A stretch of DNA of 64,000 bases from Lunularia cruciata (taxonomy: Eukaryota > Streptophyta > Marchantiopsida > Lunulariales > Lunulariaceae), in assembly GCA_948567375.1 (NCBI GenBank), contig OX419760.1, forward strand, positions 61,128,911 to 61,192,910. The letters are read 5' to 3'. A program made the position numbers and the translations under genes. Below the pieces are notes generated by a model. It searched no databases, was not told the DNA's origin, and saw only the letters and a list, made by a program, of their open reading frames with translations. Of the stretch, positions 12,508 through 21,930 are shown in pieces (positions within the stretch are counted from its first letter, which is position 1; each line of letters opens with the position of its first letter).

Positions 12508-12765
12508 TCTCCACCACTACATGGACACCTCTTATGAATAGTAAGGTGGAGAACACATGGCCTACAAGTAGTACAAAGTAGACATAACTTGGAAGCACAA
12601 AAGACATAAACAAAAGGGGAAATGGTCCAAGAAAACAAAATGGATATAAAAAGTGGCAGGCTGGGAAAGAGCGGGGCATTCATATCTACAACCCATTGGA
12701 GTACTCAAAATGCCACAAAGCTCTGCCCAACCTATCAAGTTGGCCCGCATGTTTGTAGCAACAGT
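12508..12765. other. spacer between solo A LTR and B1
   Basis: No feature recognised. It ends with AGT (12763-12765), the presumed target duplication of B1. Confidence 0.4.
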
Positions 12766-12783
12766 AGGGGGTTTCAGAAATAG
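12766..12783 (+). repeat. B1 left terminal inverted repeat
   Basis: AGGGGGTTTCAGAAATAG, the exact reverse complement of 21913-21930. Weak similarity continues inwards: CTTCATAATAATTTTTAG and GTAACGA (12817-12848) recall the reverse complement of 21871-21905. Confidence 0.85.
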
Positions 12784-13270
12784 GTTTGACGGATGTCTAC
12801 GGGATAAATAACAAACTTCATAATAATTTTTAGTGAACTTTGTAACGATACAAGATTTTAATAACTGAACACTCTGTAACTTCAGTTAAGGGATATATTT
12901 TGCAAATTGCATTCATTTGTAAAAATCAAATCATATGTTATGGATGTTTTGGAATGCCGTAACTAAATAAATGATTGTCAGAAAGGGTGACGTGTTTCCT
13001 CAAGAGGGTGGCCATGTGGTCATTTAGTCACGTATTGATGATCTGGTTTCCGTATTCAAGATCCAAAATGGCCCCGCCCAACAATTCAAATTTGTAAACT
13101 CAAATTCACCACCCTCTGGAGCAAATGTGCGAGTTGTCAGGCAACTAACGGTGGTTTTGTAGTTTTGCATTGGTGTGGGAAATGATCAGTGCCACCGTGA
13201 GGCAACCAAGAAATTGATTAGAGGGCGAGGGTGATGATTTTGACACTAGGAGTGCAAAAAACTTTTTGCA

Positions 13271-14459
13271 ATGGGAGATCAAGTACCTTGTTTTAGTGTA
13301 GGAGACTCACTTATTGATGTTGATCCGGGACCTATAGAGTCATCTTTGGATTGGCAACCTCAACAACCATTAGGGAAATTTGGAGACTTGTTGAGGATAG
13401 CTTCTTCTGTGCCCGGCAAAACCAAGGAGGATGAACAATTTTGCATGGCAACACACCATTATAGCCAAATACTGGACTATTTGGAGGACCCCGAGCATTT
13501 TGAAAAATTCATGGTGGGAATTGCATAAAGCCCATTCAGAAATTGACCGCATTTAGTTTCATGGCAACCTTTTTGATTAGGATGGGTCAAGGATTTCCTA
13601 CTTCTATGACAGGTGAAAAACTTTACAAGAAATGGTTGCGGTACATGAACAGTACAAAGAAACTCGGGAGCTTAAGAACAAGTCTACGGGAGAAGGTTTC
13701 ACCGAGAAGGAATATGGCAAAGGGTGAAGAACTATAGAAGATAAATTGAATGGAATGTGCCCCTATTTTGCAAGAATGGAAGCCATGTTTGGGACCAGAG
13801 CAAACATAAGTCCACCGGCAATGGTAAGTTTAGGAGATTGTATTCCTAATTCAAGTGAGATTTGCGAGGCTGGTGAGGAGGAGGTCCATGAAGGTGCGCA
13901 GGAGTGCTCCCAATTCTCATCTCCTCCAAAGGTGGTGCTCCCTTACTCGGGCCCTGAGTTGGTTGCAAACACCCAAGGGATGGAAAGTTTACCAAGTGGC
14001 ATGAAGAATGGAATCCCATCACCTGAGGATGAGTCTCCATTTGTTCCACTGATCAAGGACTTGCCTTTCATTACACCACCGCCTTTAATTTCTACAAAAG
14101 ATGGATCTGATTTTGCTGACCAAGAAGGAGAACGTGACCCAAAGAGGAGGAAAGGTGTAATATCTGCAAGTAAGGTACCCAAGTTGTCACCTAGTATGTC
14201 ATTGTCTCATGATTTTGCAAAAATTACCATGTTGAAGGCAGATAGTATAGAATCCAAAGAGAGGTTACGACTAGCTGAACTAGAAGCCACCAACATGAGG
14301 AAGAGAGAGAAAACAATGATGAGAATGGAAGTAGATCGTGTTAGATTAGAGACAAAGAAGATGAAAATTGAAATTGAGAAAAAATTGAGCATAGATAAAA
14401 GGAAAACTAGGGCAAACAAACACAAATTTAAGGAGTTTAGAATCAAAGCGGACTTATGA
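13271..14459 (+). pseudogene. Myb/SANT-like PIF/Harbinger accessory protein relic
   Basis: In PIF/Harbinger elements this second protein binds the element ends and brings the transposase to them in the nucleus. Visible parts: an N-terminal frame at 13271-13528; around 13640-13720 a segment of the KSTGEGFTEKEYGKG type, which resembles the Myb/SANT-like fold's conserved tail; then CPYFARMEAMFGTRANISPP (about 13755-13815), a motif typical of these proteins; a linker with a basic DPKRRKG cluster (about 14134), a plausible nuclear signal; and a charged coiled-coil C-terminus (about 14220-14450) rich in R, K and E. The parts lie in more than one frame, so the gene is broken. The start at 13271 is the first Met of the leftmost frame and is not certain. 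A second, less complete copy is in B2 at 50527-50960. Confidence 0.72.
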
Positions 14460-14599
14460 AATCAAAATGAGTCTCATACAAGCAACAAAAACTCTTGAGG
14501 AAATAAGTTACTATTTTAAAGTGCTAACTCAGGGTCAATGTCCATTATACTCTACTGATAGTGAATAGTATACCACCATGTAACCTTTATTATGATTAT

Positions 14600-14605
14600 A
14601 ATAAA
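14600..14605 (+). terminator. polyadenylation signal candidate after the Myb/SANT gene
   Basis: AATAAA about 140 bp after the stop of the relic, in a T/A-rich stretch. A similar A/T-rich context occurs in B2 near 51240-51260. Confidence 0.4.
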
Positions 14606-14799
14606 GATGATTTATAGAAACTTGATAAATGCTTCTAGTATCCGCCTGATGCAGCTTGTTACCACTCAGTTCCTCTCAAGTTTTTGATGTTGCTCGTTAC
14701 CACTCAGTTTCTCTCATGTCTTTCTTACACAATAAGCCCAAGATGCCACAAGTTGGTGCTCATAGCCGCCCAAAAGTCTTTCTTGCTGCTGCTAGTCGC

Positions 14800-15075
14800 C
14801 GCTCAATGCAACACGGAAAAAGAATAAAGGCAAGCAAGTGCTCATCGGCGCTCGTAGGCGCTTGTAGGCACTTGTCAAAGCTAGTGGGCGCTAGTAGGCA
14901 CTTGTGGCCGCTCGGTGGGCGCTACTTGATGCTTGTGGATACTAGGAGGCGCTTGAAGATGCTCGGAGGTACTCATAAATTTGGTAGGCGCTCGTTGGCA
15001 CTTGTCAAACTTTGATTTGTAGACGCTCATAGACGCTCGTAGACGCTTGATGGCGCGTGTTGATGGTGAGGGCCG
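14800..15075 (+). repeat. B1 CpG-rich GGCGCT motif block 1
   Basis: A degenerate short-period array: the core GGCGCT(C/T)GTAG and close variants (GGCGCTAGTAG, GACGCTCGTAG, GGCACTTGT) recurs more than a dozen times at irregular spacing of roughly 10-25 bp. The block is far richer in CpG than its surroundings. The matching place in B2 (about 51475-51700) has the same array with most CpG turned to TpG or CpA. Such arrays can serve as subterminal transposase-binding sites in large DNA transposons; that role is inferred here. Confidence 0.75.
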
Positions 15076-15304
15076 CTCATGATGGGTTTAGGGTGGTGAC
15101 TCTTGATGGAAATGGTGCACATATTTGCAAGGTGATGATACGTTGGATACAAAAGGCACAATTGAGTATATAGCACATGAAAATACAAGAGTTAGAACAC
15201 AATATGAGAGTTCACACGTGTAAACTAAAACATAAATGTATACATGGAGAGAAATGAACATTATATATATATAAATGGGGAGCCAATAGAACCTAAATCT
15301 ATGA
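15076..15304. other. B1 spacer
   Basis: AT-rich spacer between motif block 1 and the cargo reading frame; no feature beyond a short (AT)n run at 15264-15273. Confidence 0.3.
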
Positions 15305-16735
15305 CTATGGAGGTCGAGGAGGTGAAGATGAAGAGGGAGATGGACTATGGTGTCTAAGTGCTACTACTGCATCCTCAAGTCTATGACGGTATACATGATG
15401 TTGAATCCTAAATGGACTCAATGACCACCATAGGGGCCACTCGCTCTCATCCAAGTCTTGATGCTTGATACCGCTAGCAAGAAGAGGATATGGGTCACAA
15501 CTATAAGAACTCAATCTACTTGATGTCCACTCCTCTTATGCCCAACTAATAGCAAGCCTATCGTCATGGACAAATCTGTCCAAAGCACTCATCAAAGGGT
15601 CAAATGACCAAGTGTATGATGCTCTATATACCTTATAAGGACGGAATTGGGTAGGGTGGATAACACCATGTGGATGGTTCCTATAATAAGAGAGTGCATA
15701 ACTATCTATGATCAAAAGATCACAAAGAGGTAAACCTAATGAAGTAAGATGCTCATATGATCTAACTCTAAGTCCTCTGAACTTAGAATCTTGCTGGATA
15801 TCTCTAGAACACAAATATGCCATGAGGCAAGACCCGGTGTGAACTCCCTCCGGGAGTTCAGACCACTGCCACATGCTCCATAGCAACCACTCCAGAGTAA
15901 GATCTATCCACAAGATAACCTCAAAGCGTAGCAAACAAAACTAGATGAAATGGCTAACACCATGACAGGCTACCCACCCTACAGGCCCGGACTGTGTGTG
16001 AGGACACCAACCATGCATAGTTGTCCCGCTCTCCCATGCATGGAAACCGATAGCACCACGAATCCATAATGAACACATACAAGTAACATCCACAATAATA
16101 ATCTTCTTCCGTAGGAAGCCGGGGAAGAGGATACATAGAATATACTCTCTTGATAGACAAATCCTCTCTCTAAACTTAGTATGAGTGCCCTGAGTCTCCA
16201 CACTATGAGGTAACACATGGGTGGCATCAATTTGGGTCAGCATCTCATGACGAGTATGGGTCTCGCGAGCAATAGTACGTAGTCTGGGTCCAAGATAAGC
16301 CACACGAGCCCTCAAATGAGCTAGACTACTCTCACTCTCCTCTACATGAGCTCTCGTCTGAGCTAGACTACTCTCGCTCTCCTCTACCTGAACATGTGCA
16401 CTCTCACACCTCTCTATAGCATATGCTAACTCTTGTGCCTGATTCCGTAACTAGAGCTTGTAACCCTTCGCCATGGCAGTGGCACTTAGTATGTCCATGT
16501 CCAAGTCACCTTATCTCTGCTCTCTCTCCATCTCAGAAGTAAGCAAGGTCAAATGCCTCTCCTCCTTTGCATCAAGTAAATCCTCTCGCTCACAAAGGAG
16601 TCTCTCTCGCTCTAGCACTAATCTTTCTCTCTCCTCTACACTCTCCAGTCTACTCTCACGCTCAAGGAGATTTCTCTCTCTACACTCAACCACTTGAACA
16701 AAATCATCTAAAATGCGAGTGATGTAACTGAACAA
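15305..16735 (-). pseudogene. B1 cargo: coiled-coil plus Trp-rich protein relic, unrecognised
   Basis: One minus-strand frame stays recognisable for about 1.43 kb (around 475 codons) with a handful of stops, which is long for decayed DNA. The N-terminal part (16735 to about 16320) is a highly charged coiled coil with repeats of the RESRLESVEERERLVLERE kind and then ESESSLAQ/AHVEESESSLA repeats. The middle and C-terminal part (about 16300-15540) is rich in W, H, Y and C, including a WIRGAIGFHAWESG segment and a LLWSMWQWSELPEG segment. The tail is Ser/Pro-rich (SPSPSSSSPPRPP). The same protein is recognisable in B2 (about 62710-63900), so it amplified with the transposon. I do not recognise the family; it is not a transposase or a gag zinc knuckle. 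It may be a captured plant gene or a native accessory gene. Confidence 0.6.
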
Positions 16736-17105
16736 GAAGGAGGTGAAGGTACTCTGAAATGGATGGTGTCACCAACTCCCTCCATAGATGGAGAAGTGGT
16801 GAAGGGGAAGAAGGGTGAAAAGGAGCTATCTCAACAAAGAGTAAGGGCTGTGTCTCAACACAAATCTGTTGAACACCTGTTCACAAGTGGTACATTTAGT
16901 TATCCATCAAGTACAAATTTATATTTTAATTTAAAAATATACAAGTTCACAAGTTCATTAATTCAAGCTTCTTAAATGAACTCATTTATTATATCCGGTA
17001 ATGGTATATACAAAAGAACTTTGTATGTTTTCCAACATACAAATATATGAATATATATAGGAAAGGGCATGGGCCATATGACAAAACTCAAACCTAATCA
17101 ATCAA

Positions 17106-17751
17106 TCACTCACCATCCTCATCCTCCCCATCATCAATAGTCTCGTCCTCATCCGAGCTATTTGCATCCTCATGATTATCACCATGCTCTCCCTTGTGTA
17201 TAATCTCCTCCTCTCCATCACTCAGGTACATCACGTCATCCTCTGGAATGAAACCTCTCTCCATAAAGAGATGCATGAGTATTTGTCCAAGGAAGGTGAC
17301 TCTAAACCTACACCCCTTAGGACTCCTCAATTGGCTTTGCAAACTCCCCACCCTCCGCAATGATAGCTCTAAAAGCTAACTCTTCCCAATCATAATCCTC
17401 CACACCAAATCTCCTCAACTTGGTCTTGGTGTTGAGTACCAATTGCCCATGTACAATCTTGGGCCTAATAGTGGGTGCAACAACTGCACCCATCAACTAG
17501 AAGAAAGCTCAGAATGTAGGATATACATATTGCCTAGCAAGATATGTTTTTGCAACCCTGTCCCTTTGTGGAAACCAGTCTGAAACAACTATGTAAGGAA
17601 TTGTCCTTGGTCTTGGTGTTCTCCCCCTTGGCATGGCAAGTGCATCTCTAACTATATCTGCAGTCAATTGAAACTGCCTACCTCTTACCAAACCTGTGCA
17701 AGAGACCTTGTCGCATGAACTCACAAACTCTGTACATGGAATGACTTGCAA
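17106..17751 (-). pseudogene. B1 cargo: plant-transposon-type domain with acidic tail, relic
   Basis: Two minus-strand frames. The upstream one (17751-17509) contains GLVRGRQFQLTADIVRDALA, which resembles the 'putative plant transposon protein' domain found in many plant repeat-encoded proteins (a VRGK...F....I...L pattern). The downstream one (17360-17106) contains GERFIP-like sequence ending in a strongly acidic tail (NSSDEDETIDDGEDEDGE). The frame changes between them. It precedes the coiled-coil frame (16735) on the same strand and may be the N-terminal part of the same gene, but no splice site was proven. Confidence 0.5.
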
Positions 17752-17769
17752 AACCCACCAGAAATATCA

Positions 17770-18345
17770 GCTCAAACTTCTTTCCCAAGGACTCAAGCTC
17801 AGGGAGTGCCGCTAAGTGCCGCTCGAAGACACTCATATACAGTTTTAACACTCAAAAGAGCCGCGGGTTGCTGCTTGTTGCCGCTGGTCGCTGTTGTGAG
17901 CCACGACTAAGAGATGCTCGATGACACGGGGAGGCGTTCCTGACCCCCAACGGCGCCTGCAGGGCACCAGGAGGGCGCTTGATGCCGCACAAGAGCGCCC
18001 GTGGACACTGCGCATTGGCGCAGCTGTGCTAGATGGTGCTGCGGGACAGTGAGGGAGCCACTAAGATCCCCACGGAAGCGTTGGGTGCCACGCGGGGTCG
18101 CGGGAAGACGCTTGTACGCACGGGTTTAGGGGCTAGAAATGGCGCTGGATAATGTTGGATGACAAACAAAGATGTTGATAGGCGCTGCAGGACAGGGAGG
18201 AGACACAAGGAGGTCTGCGCAGCCCCGCGGAAATGCTGGGTGCCGTGCAGGGAAGGGTTTAGGGCGCTGGATGGTGCTAGATGGCGCAGGAGGATGCTGG
18301 GAGGCACTGCGGGACAGGCTGGGAGGCGCTGATGATTTGGAAGGG
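17770..18345 (+). repeat. B1 CpG-rich GGCGCT motif block 2
   Basis: A second, longer and GC-richer array of the same kind as 14800-15075: GCCGCT, GGCGCTTGATG, GGCGCTGCAGGACAGG, GGTGCTAGATG, GGCGCTGG and variants. It is the most GC-rich part of the window. Larger sub-repeats occur: the 'ctgcgggacag...gag(g)' phrase appears three times (about 18038, 18185, 18306). Confidence 0.75.
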
Positions 18346-19059
18346 TTTTAGATTTGGAAGCAATAACCTAAAATAAATGAACATCTTGAGGTGGAATGAA
18401 AAGAAAACAATGAGGAATGTTTGAAGAATACCTCTGGCCATGGATAGTGAAGTCTAAGAGTTATTTTGAGCCCCATTACATCTAGATTGATCTCCTAAAT
18501 TCCCGAAACAGCAGTTCAAATCTGATGTTTGTCCAGCCAGCACCACTTGATGAAATTGGTTGGGTGTTGAATGGTATGGAATGCTATGAGCCAATCTCCT
18601 TCCTGATTATTTCTCATGTGGGGCCCATCAACTATCTTTTTGTATCCCCAGATTTCTGCCATGGTTGAAATTGAATTTGCTCTCAGTCTCTTGAATGATC
18701 TCTTATCTCTCTTCTCAATCACTCCTTGTTGCTTCTTGAGTTGTGCTTCAGCCAGCCAGTTTGCCTCTTTCTTTCCCTAGTCTTGAAATGGCTCACCCGC
18801 ACATCCTCTGCCTTGTGAAATGACCCTTTCTCAAAATGGCTCTTTCTCCTTCAAACGACTCACACACCCTAGCAAAATGAACCTCCAACACCCCACACAC
18901 TTGCAAATGAGGCTTTCTAACACATCCACCACACCCATGGGAATGACAAGAATTCAAAAGAAGAAGGTTTATATAACCCAAACAGTTGGAAAAAAACTCA
19001 ATACCAAACATCCTAAAATGTACACTTTGGAGGCAAATTTTCATTTTTTCAACCAAAAG
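18346..19059. other. B1 interior, nothing recognised
   Basis: Mixed-composition DNA with frames of up to about 110 codons on either strand, none with a family signature. Confidence 0.3.
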
Positions 19060-19290
19060 AACTCAAATCCCGAGCGGCAACATGCAGCACTCCACGTCGC
19101 CAATCGGCGCAGGCAAGCATCGCATAATTCACACAGCTCCTACCAGCACCTATGAGTGCATGTAATATTTTTGCATATTCCAATGCGGTCCCCAGCATCT
19201 ACCAGCGTCTACGAGTGCCACTCAGTGACTTTTTTTAAGTTTGTGAGCGGCACCCAGCGTCTACAAGCATCATCTCATGGTGTCTGCAAC
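19060..19290 (-). repeat. B1 CpG-rich motif block 3, inverted
   Basis: The same motif in reverse: AGCGTCTACGAGTGCC, AGCGTCTACAAGCATC, CAGCATCTACCAGCGTCT and GAGCGGCA(A/C). Blocks 1 and 2 read GGCGCTYGTAG on the plus strand and this one on the minus strand, so the arrays face each other across the interior of the element. Confidence 0.65.
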
Positions 19291-19916
19291 ATTGGCTTAT
19301 TTTTTTCCAACAACATCCAACAAGTGACTTTCAAGTGTAAACTTGATAAACACCACACCTTGTAAGTGTAAACGGAGGCCTTACAAATGTACAGATTACA
19401 AATGTACAGATTAAGCTTCATAGAATTCTTTTTGCATCCTTTGAATTCTTATCCCAATATTACATCAAGATACACTCATGGTCTAAGATAAAGACTCCTG
19501 GTCTAAGTTACAAGACTATGAGATATGAGATGAATATTGAAAATATATATTTTATTATATGGAATCTCAATCAATCAATCTATTATATCATCATTGTTAT
19601 AATCAAGGCAATGTTGCATCACCCTTGATCTACTTTCTTTTCTACCAAGTTCTATACCATGAAAGGATATTTCTGAATCTATTTTAGTCTCCTCTGTAAA
19701 TCTGCCATCGTCCTCTGACCAAAGGTCAGACCTATTGATTAAAAAATTATGTAAAATAATACACACCAATACATACTTTAACAAATAAGCATTTCTACTA
19801 TTGTCTTTCAGTTGCACTCTTAGCTCGTGAAGAGAATGCCATCTAGCTTTCAATACTCCTATACAATGCTCATTTATCACTCTTGCCTTTGCTAAATATT
19901 TATTGAACTCCTGCTT

Positions 19917-19956
19917 GTCCTCTGAGCAAGCCTGCTTGTCCTCTGAGCAAGTCTGC
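19917..19956. repeat. 20-bp direct duplication in the transposase
   Basis: GCTTGTCCTCTGAGCAAGCC and a near-identical copy stand head to tail. The duplicated residues read as a doubled RLAQRTS segment on the minus strand, which lies exactly where the transposase frame is lost. Confidence 0.7.
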
Positions 19957-20103
19957 TTGAAAGCGGTACTAGGTGATGCATGGGTACATAACCCAAATCA
20001 CCTAAAAGGTACTCCTTTGCCTCAAAAGTGCAACACCTCCCTCTTAGGTTCAAATTATTCCATAGTGATGATTTTTTCAAACAAGTCCTATCATGACATG
20101 ACC

Positions 20104-20211
20104 CTGGCATTCTTGCAAATAAAAAGGCCATAGTTTTAGTAAACTAAACAAAAAGGATCACCAATGCATTGCAAAAATACCTAACAAAAGAACACATAAC
20201 ATAAAACATAC
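20104..20211 (-). other. GT-AG intron in the transposase gene
   Basis: On the minus strand the donor is GGAG|GTATGT and the acceptor GCCAG|GGTC. The exon sequence on the two sides is in phase across this 108-base interval and matches the family motif GGxxHD-type (FSGG followed by SCHDRT), while the interval itself reads into stops. Position and phase are seen in the sequence; splicing is inferred. Confidence 0.75.
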
Positions 20212-21005
20212 CTCCGGAAAAATGTATAACTCTCCTTTTATCACCACAAATAACTTGGCCATTTATAGAATATGAAATATATTTCCACATCCACAGTTGG
20301 TCGGGCTGCAAGAGGAGACCATGTTCCATCTACCAAACCAACACAACCGGGGAAACCTTTTTGTGCAAAAACAATGGATATCCTCCTCCTCTCCTTGAGT
20401 TTGGGCCAAGCAACTTGACTCCTCATCACATCTAATATGGCTCTCATAACTCTATCAATAAAAGCAATTGTTGAACCAGCACTAATGCCCCAAATATTTA
20501 AACCCCATGCAACACAAGCTCCATTGCCGTGATGCCCAAATCTATCCAATGCTAGGGCAACTTGGATCCACACGGGTGTTTGCTCTCTTCGGTACCATTT
20601 CTCAAAAATTGTGTGAGTCTTAATCAAATCAAATCATGTTGAAAAAGAATCCCCATCCATTCTAGTAAGCTGGCAAAATGCCTTAGTATCTAGATTTCTA
20701 AAATACTCCTTCACAAATCTCTACTACAAGGGTAAGTAACACGGGGTTCCAAGTATCGATGAGTATATGCATACTCCTATCCACTAATAAAACATTCTAG
20801 CATATCTAAATCTCCTCTTAATTCCTTGTCTTCATCTTCTAATCCTTGTAGCCATATCTCCAAATCTAACCAAATCATCCATTAAATACATTTTCTAATA
20901 TTTTTGGTTAGTTCTAAACGAGTGCTCCCTCTCGGCATGACTTTACTCAATTTTTAATCACCACTGATAACTCCTTATCGACAAAGGGGATCTCTCTTCT
21001 CCGCA

Positions 21006-21134
21006 AAGGGGCATCTCCCAGTGAAATTTCAGCAAAGGGGCATCTCTATTCTTTGTGCGCACAAAAAAACTAAGGGGCATCTCCCAGTGAAATTTCAGCA
21101 AAGGGCATCTCTATTCTCTGTGCGCACAAAGAAA
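21006..21134 (+). repeat. two tandem 64-66 bp units with a palindrome
   Basis: Unit 1 (21006-21071) and unit 2 (21072-21134) are nearly identical; each also contains an internal GGGGCATCTC duplication. Unit 1 holds the perfect palindrome TTTGTGCGCACAAA at 21052-21065, and unit 2 its TGTGCGCACA core. They lie in the subterminal region of B1, upstream of the transposase, so they may be promoter or transposase-binding repeats. Confidence 0.85.
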
Positions 21135-21363
21135 CAATCTCATCAATTTCATTCTGTAACAAGAAAACAAATTCATGAATTTCATTTCATTACTCAAGGG
21201 GAAGAAAGGTATATATTTCATACTCATACAAAAGACAATTTTTTTAAAATAATGAAATTGAGAGGAACACTTCAAACAAAATCACTCCACACTCTAACCT
21301 TCTCACGGGCTCGCACTCAAATCTTCCCACTCCAAAAAAATTCACTCCCCATTCCACCTCTGG

Positions 21364-21600
21364 CTATGGGTCTCTCAAATCTTCATCGGGTGGTCAATTT
21401 TTGCATGCCCTCAAATCTTTCCACTCATGCTCAGTCCAATCTTCATTGGTGGTAAAAATTTGCCGACTATGGGTCTCTCAAATCTTCATCGGATGGCTAT
21501 GGGTCTCTCAAATCTTCATCGGATGGTCAATTTTTGCATGCCTTCAAATCTTTCCACTCATGATCTCCCCAATCTTCCTTGGTGGTAAAAATTTGCCGAG
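21364..21600 (+). repeat. 103-bp tandem repeat with a short third unit
   Basis: Two units of about 103 bp (21364-21466 and 21497-21600) flank a 30-bp partial unit (21467-21496). All start CTATGGGTCTCTCAAATCTT. The array is subterminal to the right end of B1. Confidence 0.85.
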
Positions 21601-21912
21601 TTGCCGCTCGTCATTTCATTTCCATGGGTGTTCTCGAACATCCCCGGATGCTCCTTTTGGTGACCGTCACTTTCACTCTAACCCTAAACAAAAACTTTAT
21701 TAACTCTAATGTGCAATCAATGCACTACGGAGTGATAACAAAAATTCCTTATCCCTTATTTTCTACGAACCACCTCATACGGAGTGTGCTAATAATAAGG
21801 AACTTGGCCCAAACTCAGTAACAATACCTTTTCTACCTCCCGGTCACACACCGTACCCATTTAGTCAACACTTCGTAACAATCTATATGAAAAGTTATGA
21901 AACTTCGTAAAA

Positions 21913-21930
21913 CTATTTCTGAAACCCCCT
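21913..21930 (-). repeat. B1 right terminal inverted repeat
   Basis: CTATTTCTGAAACCCCCT, exact reverse complement of the left end, followed by AGT. Confidence 0.85.

Larger units (their letters stand above)
19575..20760 (-). pseudogene. HARBI1/DDE_Tnp_4 transposase relic of B1
   Basis: The PIF/Harbinger transposase cuts and joins the element ends in the nucleus. Read leftwards: an N-terminal FKEYFRNLD-type helix region (about 20720-20640), a WYRREQTPVWIQVALALDRFGHHG helix region from 20590, the first catalytic Asp in GLVDGTWSPLAARPT (about 20300), YSINGQVICGDKRRVIHFSGG (about 20270-20212), a 108-base intron, then SCHDRTCLKKSSLW, the second Asp in LLGDLGYVP (about 20000), and, at 19880-19800, INEHCIGVLKARWHSL with the catalytic Glu, ending in ILHNFLINRSDLWSEDD. 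All three DDE acidic residues are therefore still visible. There are at least two frame changes, one near 20310 and one near a 20-bp direct duplication at 19917-19956, so the gene is dead. Confidence 0.85.
12766..21930. mobile_element. B1: 9.2-kb PIF/Harbinger-type DNA transposon
   Basis: The ends are perfect 18-bp inverted repeats (12766-12783 and 21913-21930), with weaker similarity further in, and the same trinucleotide AGT follows and precedes them (12763-12765, 21931-21933). Inside are the two proteins typical of PIF/Harbinger: a Myb/SANT-like DNA-binding protein relic (13271-14459, plus) and a DDE_Tnp_4/HARBI1-type transposase relic (19575-20760, minus). It is larger than most family members (usually a few kb) because it also carries two minus-strand protein relics (15305-16735, 17106-17751) and CpG-rich motif blocks. 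Both core genes contain frame changes, so it is not autonomous now. An alternative reading of the ends is TIR GGGGG... with a TA duplication; the transposase type favours a 3-bp duplication, although the usual TWA target is not seen. Confidence 0.85.

Noticed and set aside
745-12525. Similar CCACCACT-type sequence just outside the A LTR ends at 745-759 and 12508-12525
   Set aside because: Too short and imperfect to claim a target preference from two sites.
17020-17043. 10-bp perfect stem TTTGTATGTT/AACATACAAA with a 4-base loop
   Set aside because: Short AT-rich stems of this size are expected by chance in DNA of this composition.
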